Source of the DNA: Chlorops oryzae
Lineage: Eukaryota; Arthropoda; Insecta; Diptera; Chloropidae
Direction of reading: 5' to 3'
Assembly (NCBI GenBank): GCA_020466095.1
Contig: CM035807.1
Location: 99,095,785-99,159,784 of the forward strand
DNA length: 64,000 nt
Below the pieces are notes generated by a model that did not search any database, was not told where the DNA came from, and saw nothing but the letters and a program-made list of their open reading frames with translations. The position numbers and the translations under genes were made by a program. Positions 21,611 to 32,723 of this stretch are shown here, piece after piece (position 1 is the first letter of the stretch; every line of letters begins with the position of its first letter).

Positions 21611-24600
21611 GTTAATCCGCGTAGTGGATAGCGTATGTGCTTAGCAATCTGAATGGCTCAAGTTGGATTTCGCGCTTAGGCGAAAAAATGATGTGGAAAA
21701 AGGGAGTCGTGAAAGAGGCAAGAACATTTTAAATTATAAGGAAATGGAGGGAGAAGAAAACAAGCTGCCAGCCATAAAAAGTAAAGTTTCCATCCTGCCG
21801 TCAAAACCTGCATCCACAAGCCCTCATAAGTCTTAAAGACATAATTGATAAAAATTCCCATTGCATTTAAGTCATGTTTCCGTAATCAAAATTAAATTAT
21901 TCGGAAAAGCTTCAAATCCGAAACAATGGTTTTTTCGAAGAATCACGTTTCCACGTAGATCTGCTGCATAAGGAACGTGAGAATACCAGATGGGTTATAT
22001 ATATTTTTTTTTATATTTTTTGTAAGAAAAAATTTCGCAGAAATTATATTTCCGTTCGAAATGGCCGCTTCCGTTCTCTAGCTATCACAATGCAATGTCG
22101 TCCTGGATCGCATTTCGTGCCGAAAGCTGGAAGCCATTCATTCCTTCGCCAAACAACGAAAGCAACTAACTGATTTTGAAAAATCCCAAAAGAATTTGTG
22201 TGAAAAAATAAGGTCGTTATGATTTATTGTTTCTGGGCAAAGCGATACGTTCGGAAAAAGAAAAGGTGAACGAAGTTTGGGTAATACTGTCAACGGCAGA
22301 GTTGAATAACTTCGAACGGATGTAATTACTGTGAGCAAGCCAGGTAGATAGACGCAAGTACTTGCATAATATGCAAGCACGACAGGTCAGTCCTCACTAG
22401 CTGTGTGGCTAGGTATTAAGGTTAGTTACAAACTGTCATGAAAATTGCACAAGAATTCGGTTAAATTTGAATTGAAATTTTTTTTTGCCAAATATTGCCC
22501 AAAGTTTAATGTGAACGGTAGAATAGTAAATACCTACTTACGTATGTATGTATGATCGTATGTTCGTTGAGTGGTGTTTGTGGTGTGGTGTGAAACGCTA
22601 TCAGCAGTATCCAGGTACCAGGTACGTATACTGCACCAAAAAGGAAGCTGCATGCGATAAGAGGGCCAAAAGACTGCAACGCCAGCAAGCTTCTAATTAA
22701 AACAATGATTCCATGAAGTTGTTTGGCTTCAGCATGTTGCGGTAGATTACTGCTCAAAATTGTGCAAGCCGAACAAGATGTGCTGGGCCACTGTGTTGGC
22801 AGCAGCCCCCGCAGCCCGCCAGGCCTCACAGGCCTCAAATGAATGTGCTGCAAATCGCTTAATTATGATGTTAAGCTAAGCCGTACAGAAGCAATACAAG
22901 TTACTCGCACGCTGGCGAATAGTTTCGAGCCGGAGAGTGCATCATGTGTAATTGGTAGATTGAATTAGAGCGAAGGCGAGCGAATCGGGCAAGTTTCAAG
23001 CTGCCAGTCAAGTGAGGCGAGTCTTTCGAAATTTGAGGTAAAAATTTTGCGATAGAAAATTTCTTCATTTATCCTTCGAGGCCCTCTAAATCCGTAAAGT
23101 ACGAAAATCAACTCCGTATCACGTACGTGTCTAATGTTATTATGACAATTAAAAACTTGGACTTTGCTTTTTGGCTAACAATCTCAAAGTTGCTTTTCTT
23201 TCTTTGGGTTTCTTTTTTATTTACTTTTATTTTATTTTACTTTTTTTTTTTGCGAAACAAAATTGGTGTTTGGACGTATGTAGTTGTTACTTTGGAAGAG
23301 TTTTGCTTTGGACTATCAGAAAGTTCGATGAGTGCGTAGAATATTATTGAAAGAACATCGGAACTTTTCAATTACTTTTGCGCTGAAGTTCGTTTCATTA
23401 GTGTGCTGAAACACAAACAAAAGAGTGAGAAAGAAAGAGAGAAAGAGAGAAATTCATGAGATTTTGTAGATTTTGTTAGTTGGTAACACATGGCCGGGAA
23501 ATTAGAAATCAGCAGAACATGTCCTTTCTTTATTGCAGTGGCACAGCAGAAGCAAACCGATTGTGCCAAGTTTTAAAAGTTGTAATTAAGTTTCGGTTTC
23601 AAAAGGGTTTTTCATCTAATTAAACCAAGTGAATTTGATATTTTATTGAATTAGAACTGGCAGTTGGTTGCTCTCATTTTGGAAAAGAAGAAGAAATAGT
23701 TCAGACAGCAGAAATTAATTGGATCTGATTTCATTTTTGTTAAAGTAAGCTTTAAATGCTGTTAATTATGCTGAATGACTCCAGCAGAAATTGTGGAAAA
23801 ATATTAAATTTTTAAAAGATTAGCGTTTTTTTTTTTTTGTAAATTTTGTTTTCTTTAATATTTCTTCTCTTACCTCTCTTCTCTGGAGAAAAAACCTCTA
23901 AAGGCGGCTGTAAAGAAAGAAAAGCAAATGATTGTCACACTTCAGATGGCATTTTATTTTTTTCAACATTTTGCTTACTTTCCACCTTTTTTTTTTTTAA
24001 AGTTCCATCCCTTGTGTAGTGTGCTCGTGTAGTGTGCTCCTGCATAGATTGAATCCATAACTACGGTCTTCTCTCCATCGGAAAGTAAGTTTTTATTGAA
24101 TATGGATCAACAGCAAAGCAGGTCATGCTTGCAATTCAAATTCATTCTCATTCGCTTTCGTCGTCCGCCCCGAGATTGTCAACGTCTCTAATAGTGGCAG
24201 TGAAGGCGATAATGACAATATTGACATGATATTAATTTACTGCAATTAGCTCTAAGGCTGCCGCAGTAATGATTAAACGAGAATATTGATATTGCGCTAA
24301 ATTAAAATGAGTCGATCCCCAGCCAGTTATCGCATATTATTCCTCTCTCTCTCTTTAATTCCCATCTTAAGAAGATTAAAAAAAAAACGTAATTTAAAAA
24401 GGCCATAGACTTGAGTTTTCACTGCATTTTATTTTTTCTCCTTAGCATCGAGATGCAAATTTTTCAGTCGCGATAACATCATCAATAAATAAAAGAGAAA
24501 ACTTCAATTCTTAAGTTCGAGCATTTATTCTCGATAGACACTCGAGGGGTCGTAAAAAACTTTTTGCATAGTTGGCGCATATTTTTCATAGTTCATTACT

Positions 24601-26299
24601 GTTTCCCCATCTCCAGAATTGCATTATTCATTGCCATTAGAACTCATGAAAGAATGTTTGATTCGAATTTTCAACATGAAATGCTCGAGGACGCTGAATC
24701 AAGTGGATACATCTCGCTTTCGATTGCTTTGAAATTTGAGACGAAAAAGTTTGAATAAAGGAGGAGAAGGAACTAAGATTTTCCATTAAAATCTTCAATT
24801 TGCACTAATTTTCTTTTGCCTGCTTAACGGGCCAGTGTTTCAATGCACTGGTGCAGATTCGTTCATTTTATTCGTTTATGCTTGCTTGAGAGCCATTGAA
24901 ATGGGGGAAAATATCAAGAGAAAAACTTATAATACTCTTGTGATAAAATTTTAATGAGAATCATTGCAAGTTATTGTGAAAAGGAAATGAAATCGCGGCT
25001 CACAATGGACGAACTATTGCAAAATTTATATGAAAATGATTTTGCCCACGTATACGTAACGTATTATATGACGAAGAAATAACATCAATCATACGCACGG
25101 TAGCCCAACAAGAGGGCATTCGTCGTTGCGTGTTTCGCATGCATAGGTACATACTTATTTTCATTTGAAAAATTCCAAAAGGATTTAATCTTTTTTTTTA
25201 ACTTCTTTTAGATCTTTAATGCCCACTAATACAGGGTACACGTTTTTCATTGGCACTTTCGACTTCCTTCTACGTTTGTTTCCGGTGCACCTATCCATCT
25301 ATTGAGAATTAATTTCATTCTTTGTTTAAAAAGCGGAAGAAATTTATCAAAAGAAGCTAATTTTTTTTTCTTTTTTTACTTCATTTCCAAAAATCATGTC
25401 AAAGGTCTTTGAAAAACCATTTTTTTAAAAGCAGCAATGAAAACAGAACTCCGCTTAACTGTGACTCAAAAACTTTTTGCTTTGCGGCAAAAACAAAAAA
25501 ATGCGGTTAGTAATGTGAAAAGTTCGGTTGTAAAACGGAAATTCTACGAAACAGACGGAAAATTCGTAAAAAAAAAATTTTCCTTGAAATCTTTGTCACC
25601 GCAAAACTAGCTGAAAATAAACTTTTACGTTTGTGATGGCGCTCAAAGAAGGGAACTGTTCAAGTGATTTCAACATTTTCTCCATCAAAAAACTCTAAAA
25701 AAAAAAGAGGAAAGATTTTTTTTCGTGTAATTCATCAACTTTCAACAGTAATTAAGGGTGGCTTTAAGTCGGTTACATTATAAATTGACAGCACCATATA
25801 GGGTTAATTAAGGGGTTTCTTAATATCAATTGTACTTCGCAACACCCCATTTAAGTCGTATATTACTACACCACATTTGGTTGCGTTTAATTAATGTTCG
25901 GGTGTTAAACTATAATCGATTCAATTCTAAACCATTCCTTATCATGCATGACGTGAAAGAGCCAATTAAGCTTGTGTGGTCCTTTGCTTCAACAAAGCTA
26001 TAAAGTTCAATTATTGCCGCCATTGGACAATATTTATGACTCTTTCCTATAAGAATCAGACTCTTTTTGGATCAGTTTAAAATCCAATTTCGAAAACTAA
26101 GACTGTTGTTTTAAATTCTCTGACATTGAAGATTGTAGATTAAAAAAGGCATGCTTTATTAAGGCCCATTGGTGAATGTTTCCATTAAAGCTTTTCGTCA
26201 AATGCTAAAATTTTCATTCAAATTTTTTATTTTTCGTTACAAAAAACTTTTTCGGAAACAGTAACAAACCCAGAAAACACAAGTCAAAGGTTTGAGATA
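21611..26299. other. Non-coding sequence
   Basis: AT-rich with purine runs (GAAA/GA at about 23410-23455) and several poly-T tracts. No coding exon, RNA gene or shared repeat was identified on either strand. A GTAAGT donor-like site at about 24084 has no coding context. Confidence 0.4.
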
Positions 26300-28196
26300 T
26301 TTATACCCGACACACTCTGTGTCGAAGGAATAATAAGTTTGTGTGGTTGTGTGTAACACTCCGACCCAGTCGAGATACACAGAAAATAAAATTTAGTAAA
26401 AACACTACGAAATATTTTCGTAGTTGGGTTTACGAAAGGTTTTCGTTTAATGTACGAAATTTTCGTTTATAATACGAAATTTTCTTGATCAAAAATTCCA
26501 TAAAAATCTGTTTCTACGAATCATTCGTAAATTAAACGAAATCACTTTCGTAAGGTAAATTGGGGCAATTTTTTCGTTCATTGTACGAAATATTTAGTAT
26601 ATATTACGAAACAAGTTCGTAATTAGTGAAGCGAGCTTTGCTTACCAATCCCTTCGTACATTTTACGAATGCATTCGTACTATATACAAATGCTTTAGAA
26701 AAGTACGAAAGCTATTTGTACAATGCACGAAACCATTTCGTACATAGTACGAATGCAGCCAAGTCAATTTTTGAATTTGTTTAATTTACGAAAATTTTCG
26801 TGAAATATACGAAATCTTTCGTAGTTTGATATTTCATCATCTTGGGTTTTATAAAAAAAGTCAGTTCAAAGTGATCGGTTGACAGCAACGTTCGTATGAT
26901 AACAAAAGTGAAAAATATTAATAAAATATAAAGTGCCAGTCTTAAATAAAATTTAAACCAGTTCAGCTCAGGTAAGTTATAATATAACGGTTTAAAGTAT
27001 GTCTTGTGAACTTACAGTCATAGTTTAAAATAATAATTGTTGTCACGCAGTATAACCAATTGTTTTTTAAGAAATATGCCGTTATTTTCCTTGAATTCTT
27101 TGTTTCTTCATTCTGTATGCTTCGTACAAAACACAAACAACAATTATTTTGCATAATACTGAAAAAAAAGAAAAACAACAAAGCAATCAATTTTATCAAA
27201 CTATTGCAGTAAGTTCATAAGACATATTTAAAACAGTACCTATGTACCTATGTATGTTTTATCAAAGGTTTTCTTTTATTTTAAAGTGGCCAAAGAATCA
27301 AGCAGCAATTGTTGATGGATTTCAAAAAGGATGACGGCACGCCGACTCAAAATTTTATTTTTAACCTAAGCTAGATATACAAACAAGAATTCCAACTTTT
27401 AATTTTTTCATTACTTACCTATAATTAATAAAAATAAAAATTAAAATTTGAACTCAATCAGTCTCTTTTTACAGTGTACAAGGAATAGAAGCATTCGTGT
27501 ATTTTACGATAGATTCGTAAATATAACGAAATTACTCTTGGAACTAATACGAATGTGTTCGTACTTTGTACGAAAATTTTCGTAAACAGAAAAAAAAATA
27601 TTTTTAATGTACGAAACTCATGAGTATATACTACGAATGCGTTCGTACAATATACAAATATTCGCATGTCTCATATTTTCGTACTATCTACGAAAACTGT
27701 TTCGTTCAATTTACGAACCATTTCGTGGCTCAAAAGTACAAAAAATTTCGTACAATGTACGCAAGTTTTCGTCATATTTACGTAGTTTTTATTTTGAGTG
27801 TAGATCATACGACATATATATAGAAATGATCAGCGTCACCAGGAGATTCGATTTGACCATGTCCATCTGACCATTTTAGGGGTACCTCCAGTACTAGGGT
27901 CTGTCACAGAAATCCCAAAACTGCTCCAAAATTGACCTTTTTCGAAATATTTCAATGAAATTTAGAATTTGAGCGCATATTTATAATATATATATTTATA
28001 AGCCTCCGATTAGAGTTCAGAAAATTTGGAAAAGTGGGCGTGGCAAAGGGACGGGTTTCATTAAGAAATTTAACAACAGTCGGTATATGGGGCCCCTTAT
28101 GGCCTTAAAAATCTCTTGAATATTCTTTCTTAGTAGTCCTGTTTTTTGGGCGTGTTTTAAAAATTACTTTAACATGTGTGTCTGTGTCGGGTATTG
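26300..28196 (+). mobile_element. DINE-1-like element, family 2, copy 2, split by a nested insertion and lacking its 3' hairpin
   Basis: The 5' part, 26300-26377, starts TTATACCCGACACACTCTGT. The host sequence resumes at 27801 (TAGATCATACGAC) and runs to TGTGTCGGGTATT at about 28196. The terminal hairpin and CTTACTTG end present in other copies are missing. Most of the GTCY microsatellite has also been lost (GACCATGTCCATCTGACC). The interruption is the TA-flanked element at 26378-27800. Confidence 0.65.
26378..27800. mobile_element. 1.42-kb TA-flanked element with TACGAAA-rich arms, nested in a DINE-1-like copy
   Basis: Begins CACAGAAAATAAAA and its reverse-complemented end begins CACTCAAAATAAAA (12 of 14 match). 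TA occurs at both junctions (26376-26377 and 27801-27802), and the flanking Helentron-like sequence becomes continuous when the element is removed. The two arms (about 26400-26830 and 27480-27790) are packed with TTTCGTA/TACGAAA motifs, which are each other's reverse complement, so the arms can fold together. The central part has TATAAAA at 26850, CTCAG|GTAAGT at about 26971, and a TTTTAAAG acceptor-like site at about 27286 followed by a short open stretch. No transposase is seen, so it is non-autonomous. Confidence 0.6.
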
Positions 28197-29530
28197 AGAT
28201 GTTCTTCGTCCTTGCATTCAGCTCCATTTTTTTGTTTCCATAAATATTATTTGCAATTTTGCAATTTGCAAACGATGCCACTTGTGTGTGAACTGTCAAA
28301 ATCGAAGTTATTAGGTCTGTTCCGCCATTTTTTTGAAAACTGTATGAAAATTGGGCAAACCTGTTGTGAAAGCCAAAAAAGATTACAAATTTTTAAATAT
28401 TTTTTTTTATTTAAAATCAAAAATTTTTTTTTCTTTGGTGAATTCGGCCTTAAGTCAACTTATCTTAACTTAACTTAAGCAGTTTTAAGCTACTCTAAGC
28501 TTTCAGTGCTTTTTCCAAATAATATCGTACCAGCGTATTAATTAAATGAAATCAAGACTAATTGAGCCTTAAGGACCTCACATCCTTGAAATGAATTTTA
28601 ATCATTTGAAAACTAAGCTCAGATTTAATATTGTCTCCATGTTATACATAGTTCACAGTTCATCAATTTCATAAACACTTTAAGGACATTCAAATTTATT
28701 TTCGATTCCCTCGAGCAATTTCATTTTCATATGAAAGAGTGCTTGATTTCAATCAATCGTGCCATGTGGCTTCGTGGCTTTGTTTTTCTCTGTGTTTTTT
28801 TTTTTCTTTGCCTTGCCTTCACTCTTGCATGAAGAGCAAGAGCAAATAGAAAACATACGAAAAGCAAAAAAAAAAATGTAGTGTGAACAATCGCCATTTA
28901 ATGAGCAAGTCATGCTAGTTGCCTTGCTCTAATTGCACTTTACTAACGCCAGACAATCAAGATGAGTGCCCCAGTGCCATTGTCAAATGCCAAATGTGAT
29001 GGCGTTGGCGGTTTGTTGGCGTAATCAAACGATGCGAACGAATCGTCTGTTGCAAAGGACGTCAAAGAACGAAAGTGACCAAAGAGAATAAAAAGGAAGA
29101 TGAATTGAAATAAAAGGAGATGAACACTCAAGAGGTGTGTTTGCTTCTCAAAAATGCTGGTCGCACAAGTGCCATTATAAGTGCAATTGAAAAATAAATG
29201 AAAATTCTTTCACAAAGAAATGCTGGCCGGCCTGGCCTTTGTTGTTGGCTACGGGTCCTGAGCGTTGAGGCTTTGAGTGCTCTTTTCATCACAAGAGCAA
29301 TGATTTTTCACACAGTTCTTTGCGTCAAGTCCTTTTCATGTTCCCTCGAGATTGATGGGTGCGAACTTTGAACATGAGGAACAACATAAGTTTGTAGCAC
29401 CAATGCAGTTATAGTATTAACTTTATTGATTTGGAGGGTGTGTAAGCTACAGTAAAGCTACATACGTTTCTTTTGATCATAAAGAATTAAGAGAATTGTA
29501 TACCACCTACGCCATCAACAATTTTCATGG
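28197..29530. other. Non-coding spacer
   Basis: Contains a degraded half of the GTTCCCGTAC-type MITE near 28317-28365 (TTTTTGAAAACTGTATGAAA then ATTGGGCA) and a run of CTTAAC variants at about 28449-28500. No gene seen. Confidence 0.4.
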
Positions 29531-29533
29531 AAA

Positions 29534-29848
29534 AAGTTAAGTTGAGTTCAATTAAATTAAGTAAGGTTAAGTTAAGTTACAATAAGTTAAAGTAATTTAA
29601 GTTTATTTAGGCTAAGTTGAGTTAAGTTAAGTTGTTATGTTAAGTAATTTAAAGTAAAGTAAAGTTAAGTTAAGTTATGTTAAGTTATGTTAAGTAACGT
29701 TAAGTTAAGTTAAGTTAAGTTAAGTTAAGTTAATTATGTTTATTTAAGTTCAGTTGAATTAGCTTAAGTTAAGTTCAGTTAAGTTAAGTTACGTTGATTA
29801 AAGTTAAGTTAAGTTAAGTTTAACTAAGTTGATCTAAATTCAGTTAAG
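29534..29848. repeat. TTAAG pentamer satellite-like tract
   Basis: About 300 bp of imperfect AAGTT/TTAAG pentamers, with uninterrupted runs of five or more units near 29700-29730. Scattered substitutions suggest an old microsatellite expansion. The unit differs from the arthropod telomere repeat TTAGG. Confidence 0.75.
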
Positions 29849-30076
29849 TTATCTTGTGTTATATTTAGAAACGCAACGAGTTTTATGAGAAATATGAGTT
29901 AAATTCGGCTAATGAACATTATCAAAGCGCGTTAGTGAAAGTATAAATAAGGGCCACAAATAACGGTTGTAATTGAAAAACTGAGATGAAAAAGTGAAAC
30001 AGTAATTAACCTCGCAGGCCCATGTTTTTCAATTCAATTATTTGATAGTTTTCATGACCTTCCTGGAAGTCATATA

Positions 30077-30245
30077 CAGTGTACTCTCTCTTGAGCGGAC
30101 ACCAACGGTACGGACCTCCGATAAGTGCATCCGCTTAACAGAGGTGTCCGTTTAAGAGGAAACTATTTGAGCAGCAGGAACACTAGCATATTCCCAAAAA
30201 GTGTCCGTTTAAGAGGGGTGTCCGGTTAAAAGGAGTGTCGATTGT
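30077..30245. mobile_element. pogo/Tc1-like DNA transposon relic
   Basis: Starts CAGTGTACTCTCTCTTGAGC then GGACACC right after ATATA, similar to known CAGT...CTCTCTTAAGCGGACA-type insect transposon ends. The subrepeat GTGTCCG(T/G)TTAAGAGG occurs three times. No far terminus or coding remains. Confidence 0.4.
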
Positions 30246-30477
30246 TGTTTTTTGTTCGAAGTTTTTTCATAATATGCACCTATATATTCAGGACTTTTTT
30301 TCATGTCTTAGCTATTTTCAAATAAAAACTTAAGTAATGAAGAAATTTTTTCTCCCCTCAAAGACTAAAAGTTAGCCTCCTACGCTTTGAAATGAATTTG
30401 TCGACAGTGGTGAGGGCCCATTGTATTTTCTGAATAACTGCTGTTTTAAATATCGAGCCTTGTTCATGAAAATATGT

Positions 30478-30586
30478 CAGTTCCCGTACTGCACGAAGCT
30501 GCCCAATTTTGCCCAATTTTCATACAGTTTACAAAAAAATTCGGCAGTTTTGGGCAGTTTCGTGCATTACCGGAACATACATTATA
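30478..30586. mobile_element. Short palindromic MITE (GTTCCCGTAC family), copy 2
   Basis: The left arm GTTCCCGTACTGCACGAAGC then TGCCC and the right arm GGGCAGTTTCGTGCATTACC then GGAAC form a hairpin. It is related to the copy at 488-573. Confidence 0.55.
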
Positions 30587-30674
30587 ACATCACATTAGTC
30601 CTGGATTAAAAAATTAAAATCAGGATAATATTGATTTTCTGACATAAAATTTAAAATCAGATAATAGTCATTTA

Positions 30675-30797
30675 CAGGTATGCTCTAGAAGACGAATATG
30701 AATAAAAGAAAACAAATCAGAATCAATGTGATTTTAGGAGAAATATAAGTGATTTCGAATTTTATTTTATTAGTATTCGATTTCTAGAGCATGCCTG
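30675..30797. mobile_element. 123-bp MITE with CAGG...CCTG ends and TA duplication
   Basis: The left end CAGGTATGCTCTAGAA and the right end TTTCTAGAGCATGCCTG are inverted, with one mismatch in the first 14 bases. TA flanks both ends (30673-30674 and 30798-30799). No frame inside. Confidence 0.6.
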
Positions 30798-31040
30798 TAT
30801 TTGGATATTCCCATATTCCACATAATTGTTACTGTCCGTGATATAAATTTGATTTAATGCAACTCTGCAACAAATTTGAAGGATGTGAAACAAACTAAAT
30901 AAATTGCAACACTGCGTACAAAATTATCTTGCTATCAAGTTGCTTGTGCTCAAATTTGAACGGAAAATTTCTCAAAATTTTCTTTCAAATTCAAAGACCT
31001 CAAAATAATCGAAACGAAAAAGCCCAAGATCTTTTAACAA

Positions 31041-32549
31041 ATGTCGGACCACGTGCAATATTTTATTTTTAATTTTTGCCACGCCATAAGTGAGGGGGCC
31101 TTGATCGACATACAGAATATGTATGAGAATACGTTCCCCCAATTGACGGATCATTATTTCGATAATACAAGCTGGCCCGAATGGAAGGACATCGCTGAAT
31201 TCGTGGAGAACGAAAAGAAATTTGGTATTTTGTACAAGGAATTATTCTTCCGTCACATACATTCCCGCATACAGGGTGGACCGACGTTGGATGAGCGGAT
31301 CGCTTCATTTTATAATTACTGTGATTTCTTTAATATGCTTCTGACAGCACGAAAGCCTGTCCAGATGAATTTGCCGGACATTTGGCTATGGGAATTAGTT
31401 GATGAATTCATTCAGCAATTTGAGGGTTTCTCGCGTTTTCGTTCATTCCTGGCGACGAAGAACGATGACGAAATGATTAAGTTCTCGGCGAGCCACTCCA
31501 ACGAATGGAGTATACTTTGTGTCCTGAATGTGCTTCATTCGTTAATTGATATCTCGGAAATACGACGTCAATTGAAGATAATTGCCGAAGGACTCGAGCC
31601 GAAAGCTATTGTCGGAGAATTCGGACGTCTTCCGCTATACAGAATGTTGGGTTATTTCTCGCTTATTAGCTTGACACGTTTACAAGCGCAGCTGGGCGAT
31701 TATATTCAAGTTATTAAGCTAGTCGAGCCATTGGGAGTGCACAAGATATTGGAGAGCACTTCGATACCGGCTTGCCATATATCGTTATCGTATTACGTGG
31801 GATTTGCTTACATGATGATGCGTCGCTATGTCGATGCAATTTCAGTATTCGCGGAAAGCTTGCTCTATGTACAGAATTCCAAACAAGCGCTCAGCGCTCA
31901 TACGAATCGCAATGAAATGTATACAAAGCAAACGGAACGAATTTATCATTTACTGGCTATTTGTATGGTTCTTCAGCCAAAACGAATCGAAGAATCGTTG
32001 CAGAAAGCCTTGCGTGACAAGAAATATCATGATGCGATTGCAAGAATGCAGGCTGGTGATTTGGAAACTTTCGAATCATTCTTTCTCATGGCATGTCCAG
32101 TGTTCTTGAACGTCTATCCAACGTCGGCGAAAGTCCCAATCGAAGACTACGCTTATGATCCTCTGGACCAGCAATTGAATATTTTCCTTACCGAGGTGCG
32201 ACAGCAAATTAAAATGCCAACTCTGCGATCGATCTTGAAACTCTACACATCGATGCCGCTGGAGAAACTCAATAGTCTAATTTGTGCCCAGTCAGAAGAA
32301 CGCACCGAGGACGAAACACTCATCGATTTAATGTGCTTCAAGCATAAAACTTATAACTTGGTTCGAATCAATGGAATACAGGGTGCTGATAATGTTAGCA
32401 AATCAGTTGGAGAATTAGATCTTTATTTGGATGACGAAATGATTTACATCTTTGACACGAAGGTAACGCATAGCCACAATAATTTCTTTCTCAATAAGAT
32501 TTTGCAGCTCAACGAGTTGAATCGCAAACTTTCGCAAATGAAGTTTTGA
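31041..32549 (+). CDS. eIF3l: Eukaryotic translation initiation factor 3 subunit L-like, intronless and diverged
   Basis: An uninterrupted 502-codon frame starting at ATG 31041 (MSDHVQYFIFNF) and ending at TGA 32549. It spans the conserved eIF3l core: residues about 30-90 (ILYKELFFRHIHSRIQGGPT), a central helical repeat region (LNVLHSLIDISEIRRQL; GEFGRLPLYRMLGYFSLISL; YYVGFAYMMMRRYVDAISVF) and a C-terminal PCI-type part (LRSILKLYTSMPLEKLNSLI; LMCFKHKTYNLV; DDEMIYIFDTKV). eIF3l is a PCI subunit of the eIF3 complex, which binds the 40S ribosome in the cytoplasm. Compared with the usual roughly 540-565 residues, it lacks the acidic/tyrosine-rich N-terminal extension. Having no intron and many changes at normally conserved positions, it looks like a retro-derived paralogue rather than the main gene; that is inference. 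AATAAA at 32685-32690 and 32718-32723 can serve as poly(A) signals. Confidence 0.9.
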   Translation: MSDHVQYFIFNFCHAISEGALIDIQNMYENTFPQLTDHYFDNTSWPEWKDIAEFVENEKKFGILYKELFFRHIHSRIQGGPTLDERIASFYNYCDFFNMLLTARKPVQMNLPDIWLWELVDEFIQQFEGFSRFRSFLATKNDDEMIKFSASHSNEWSILCVLNVLHSLIDISEIRRQLKIIAEGLEPKAIVGEFGRLPLYRMLGYFSLISLTRLQAQLGDYIQVIKLVEPLGVHKILESTSIPACHISLSYYVGFAYMMMRRYVDAISVFAESLLYVQNSKQALSAHTNRNEMYTKQTERIYHLLAICMVLQPKRIEESLQKALRDKKYHDAIARMQAGDLETFESFFLMACPVFLNVYPTSAKVPIEDYAYDPLDQQLNIFLTEVRQQIKMPTLRSILKLYTSMPLEKLNSLICAQSEERTEDETLIDLMCFKHKTYNLVRINGIQGADNVSKSVGELDLYLDDEMIYIFDTKVTHSHNNFFLNKILQLNELNRKLSQMKF

Positions 32550-32684
32550 TGGACTCAAAAAGTGGCTCTGAAAGATGTAAAATTAGCATAATTAAAATGT
32601 CCATTTGCAGCTGATATCATAGCCGAATTCATCTAGCTTAAGATCTGATAAAAGGAGAAGGTGTTGTCTTCAAGCCTTAGTAAA

Positions 32685-32723
32685 AATAAACTATAAATAA
32701 GTGGTTCCTTACCTAGAAATAAA
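32685..32723 (+). terminator. Polyadenylation signals of the eIF3l-like gene
   Basis: Two AATAAA hexamers, at 32685-32690 and 32718-32723, lie 136 and 169 bases after the stop. Confidence 0.45.

Noticed and set aside
22506..22853. 115-codon minus-strand frame
   Set aside because: Starts on a non-ATG codon, has no recognisable domain, and composition equals the surroundings.
26300..27800. CRISPR-like or satellite array, suggested by many regularly spaced TACGAAA words
   Set aside because: The words are of both orientations and irregularly spaced, and sit inside a eukaryotic TA-flanked element. There are no equal repeats with unique spacers.
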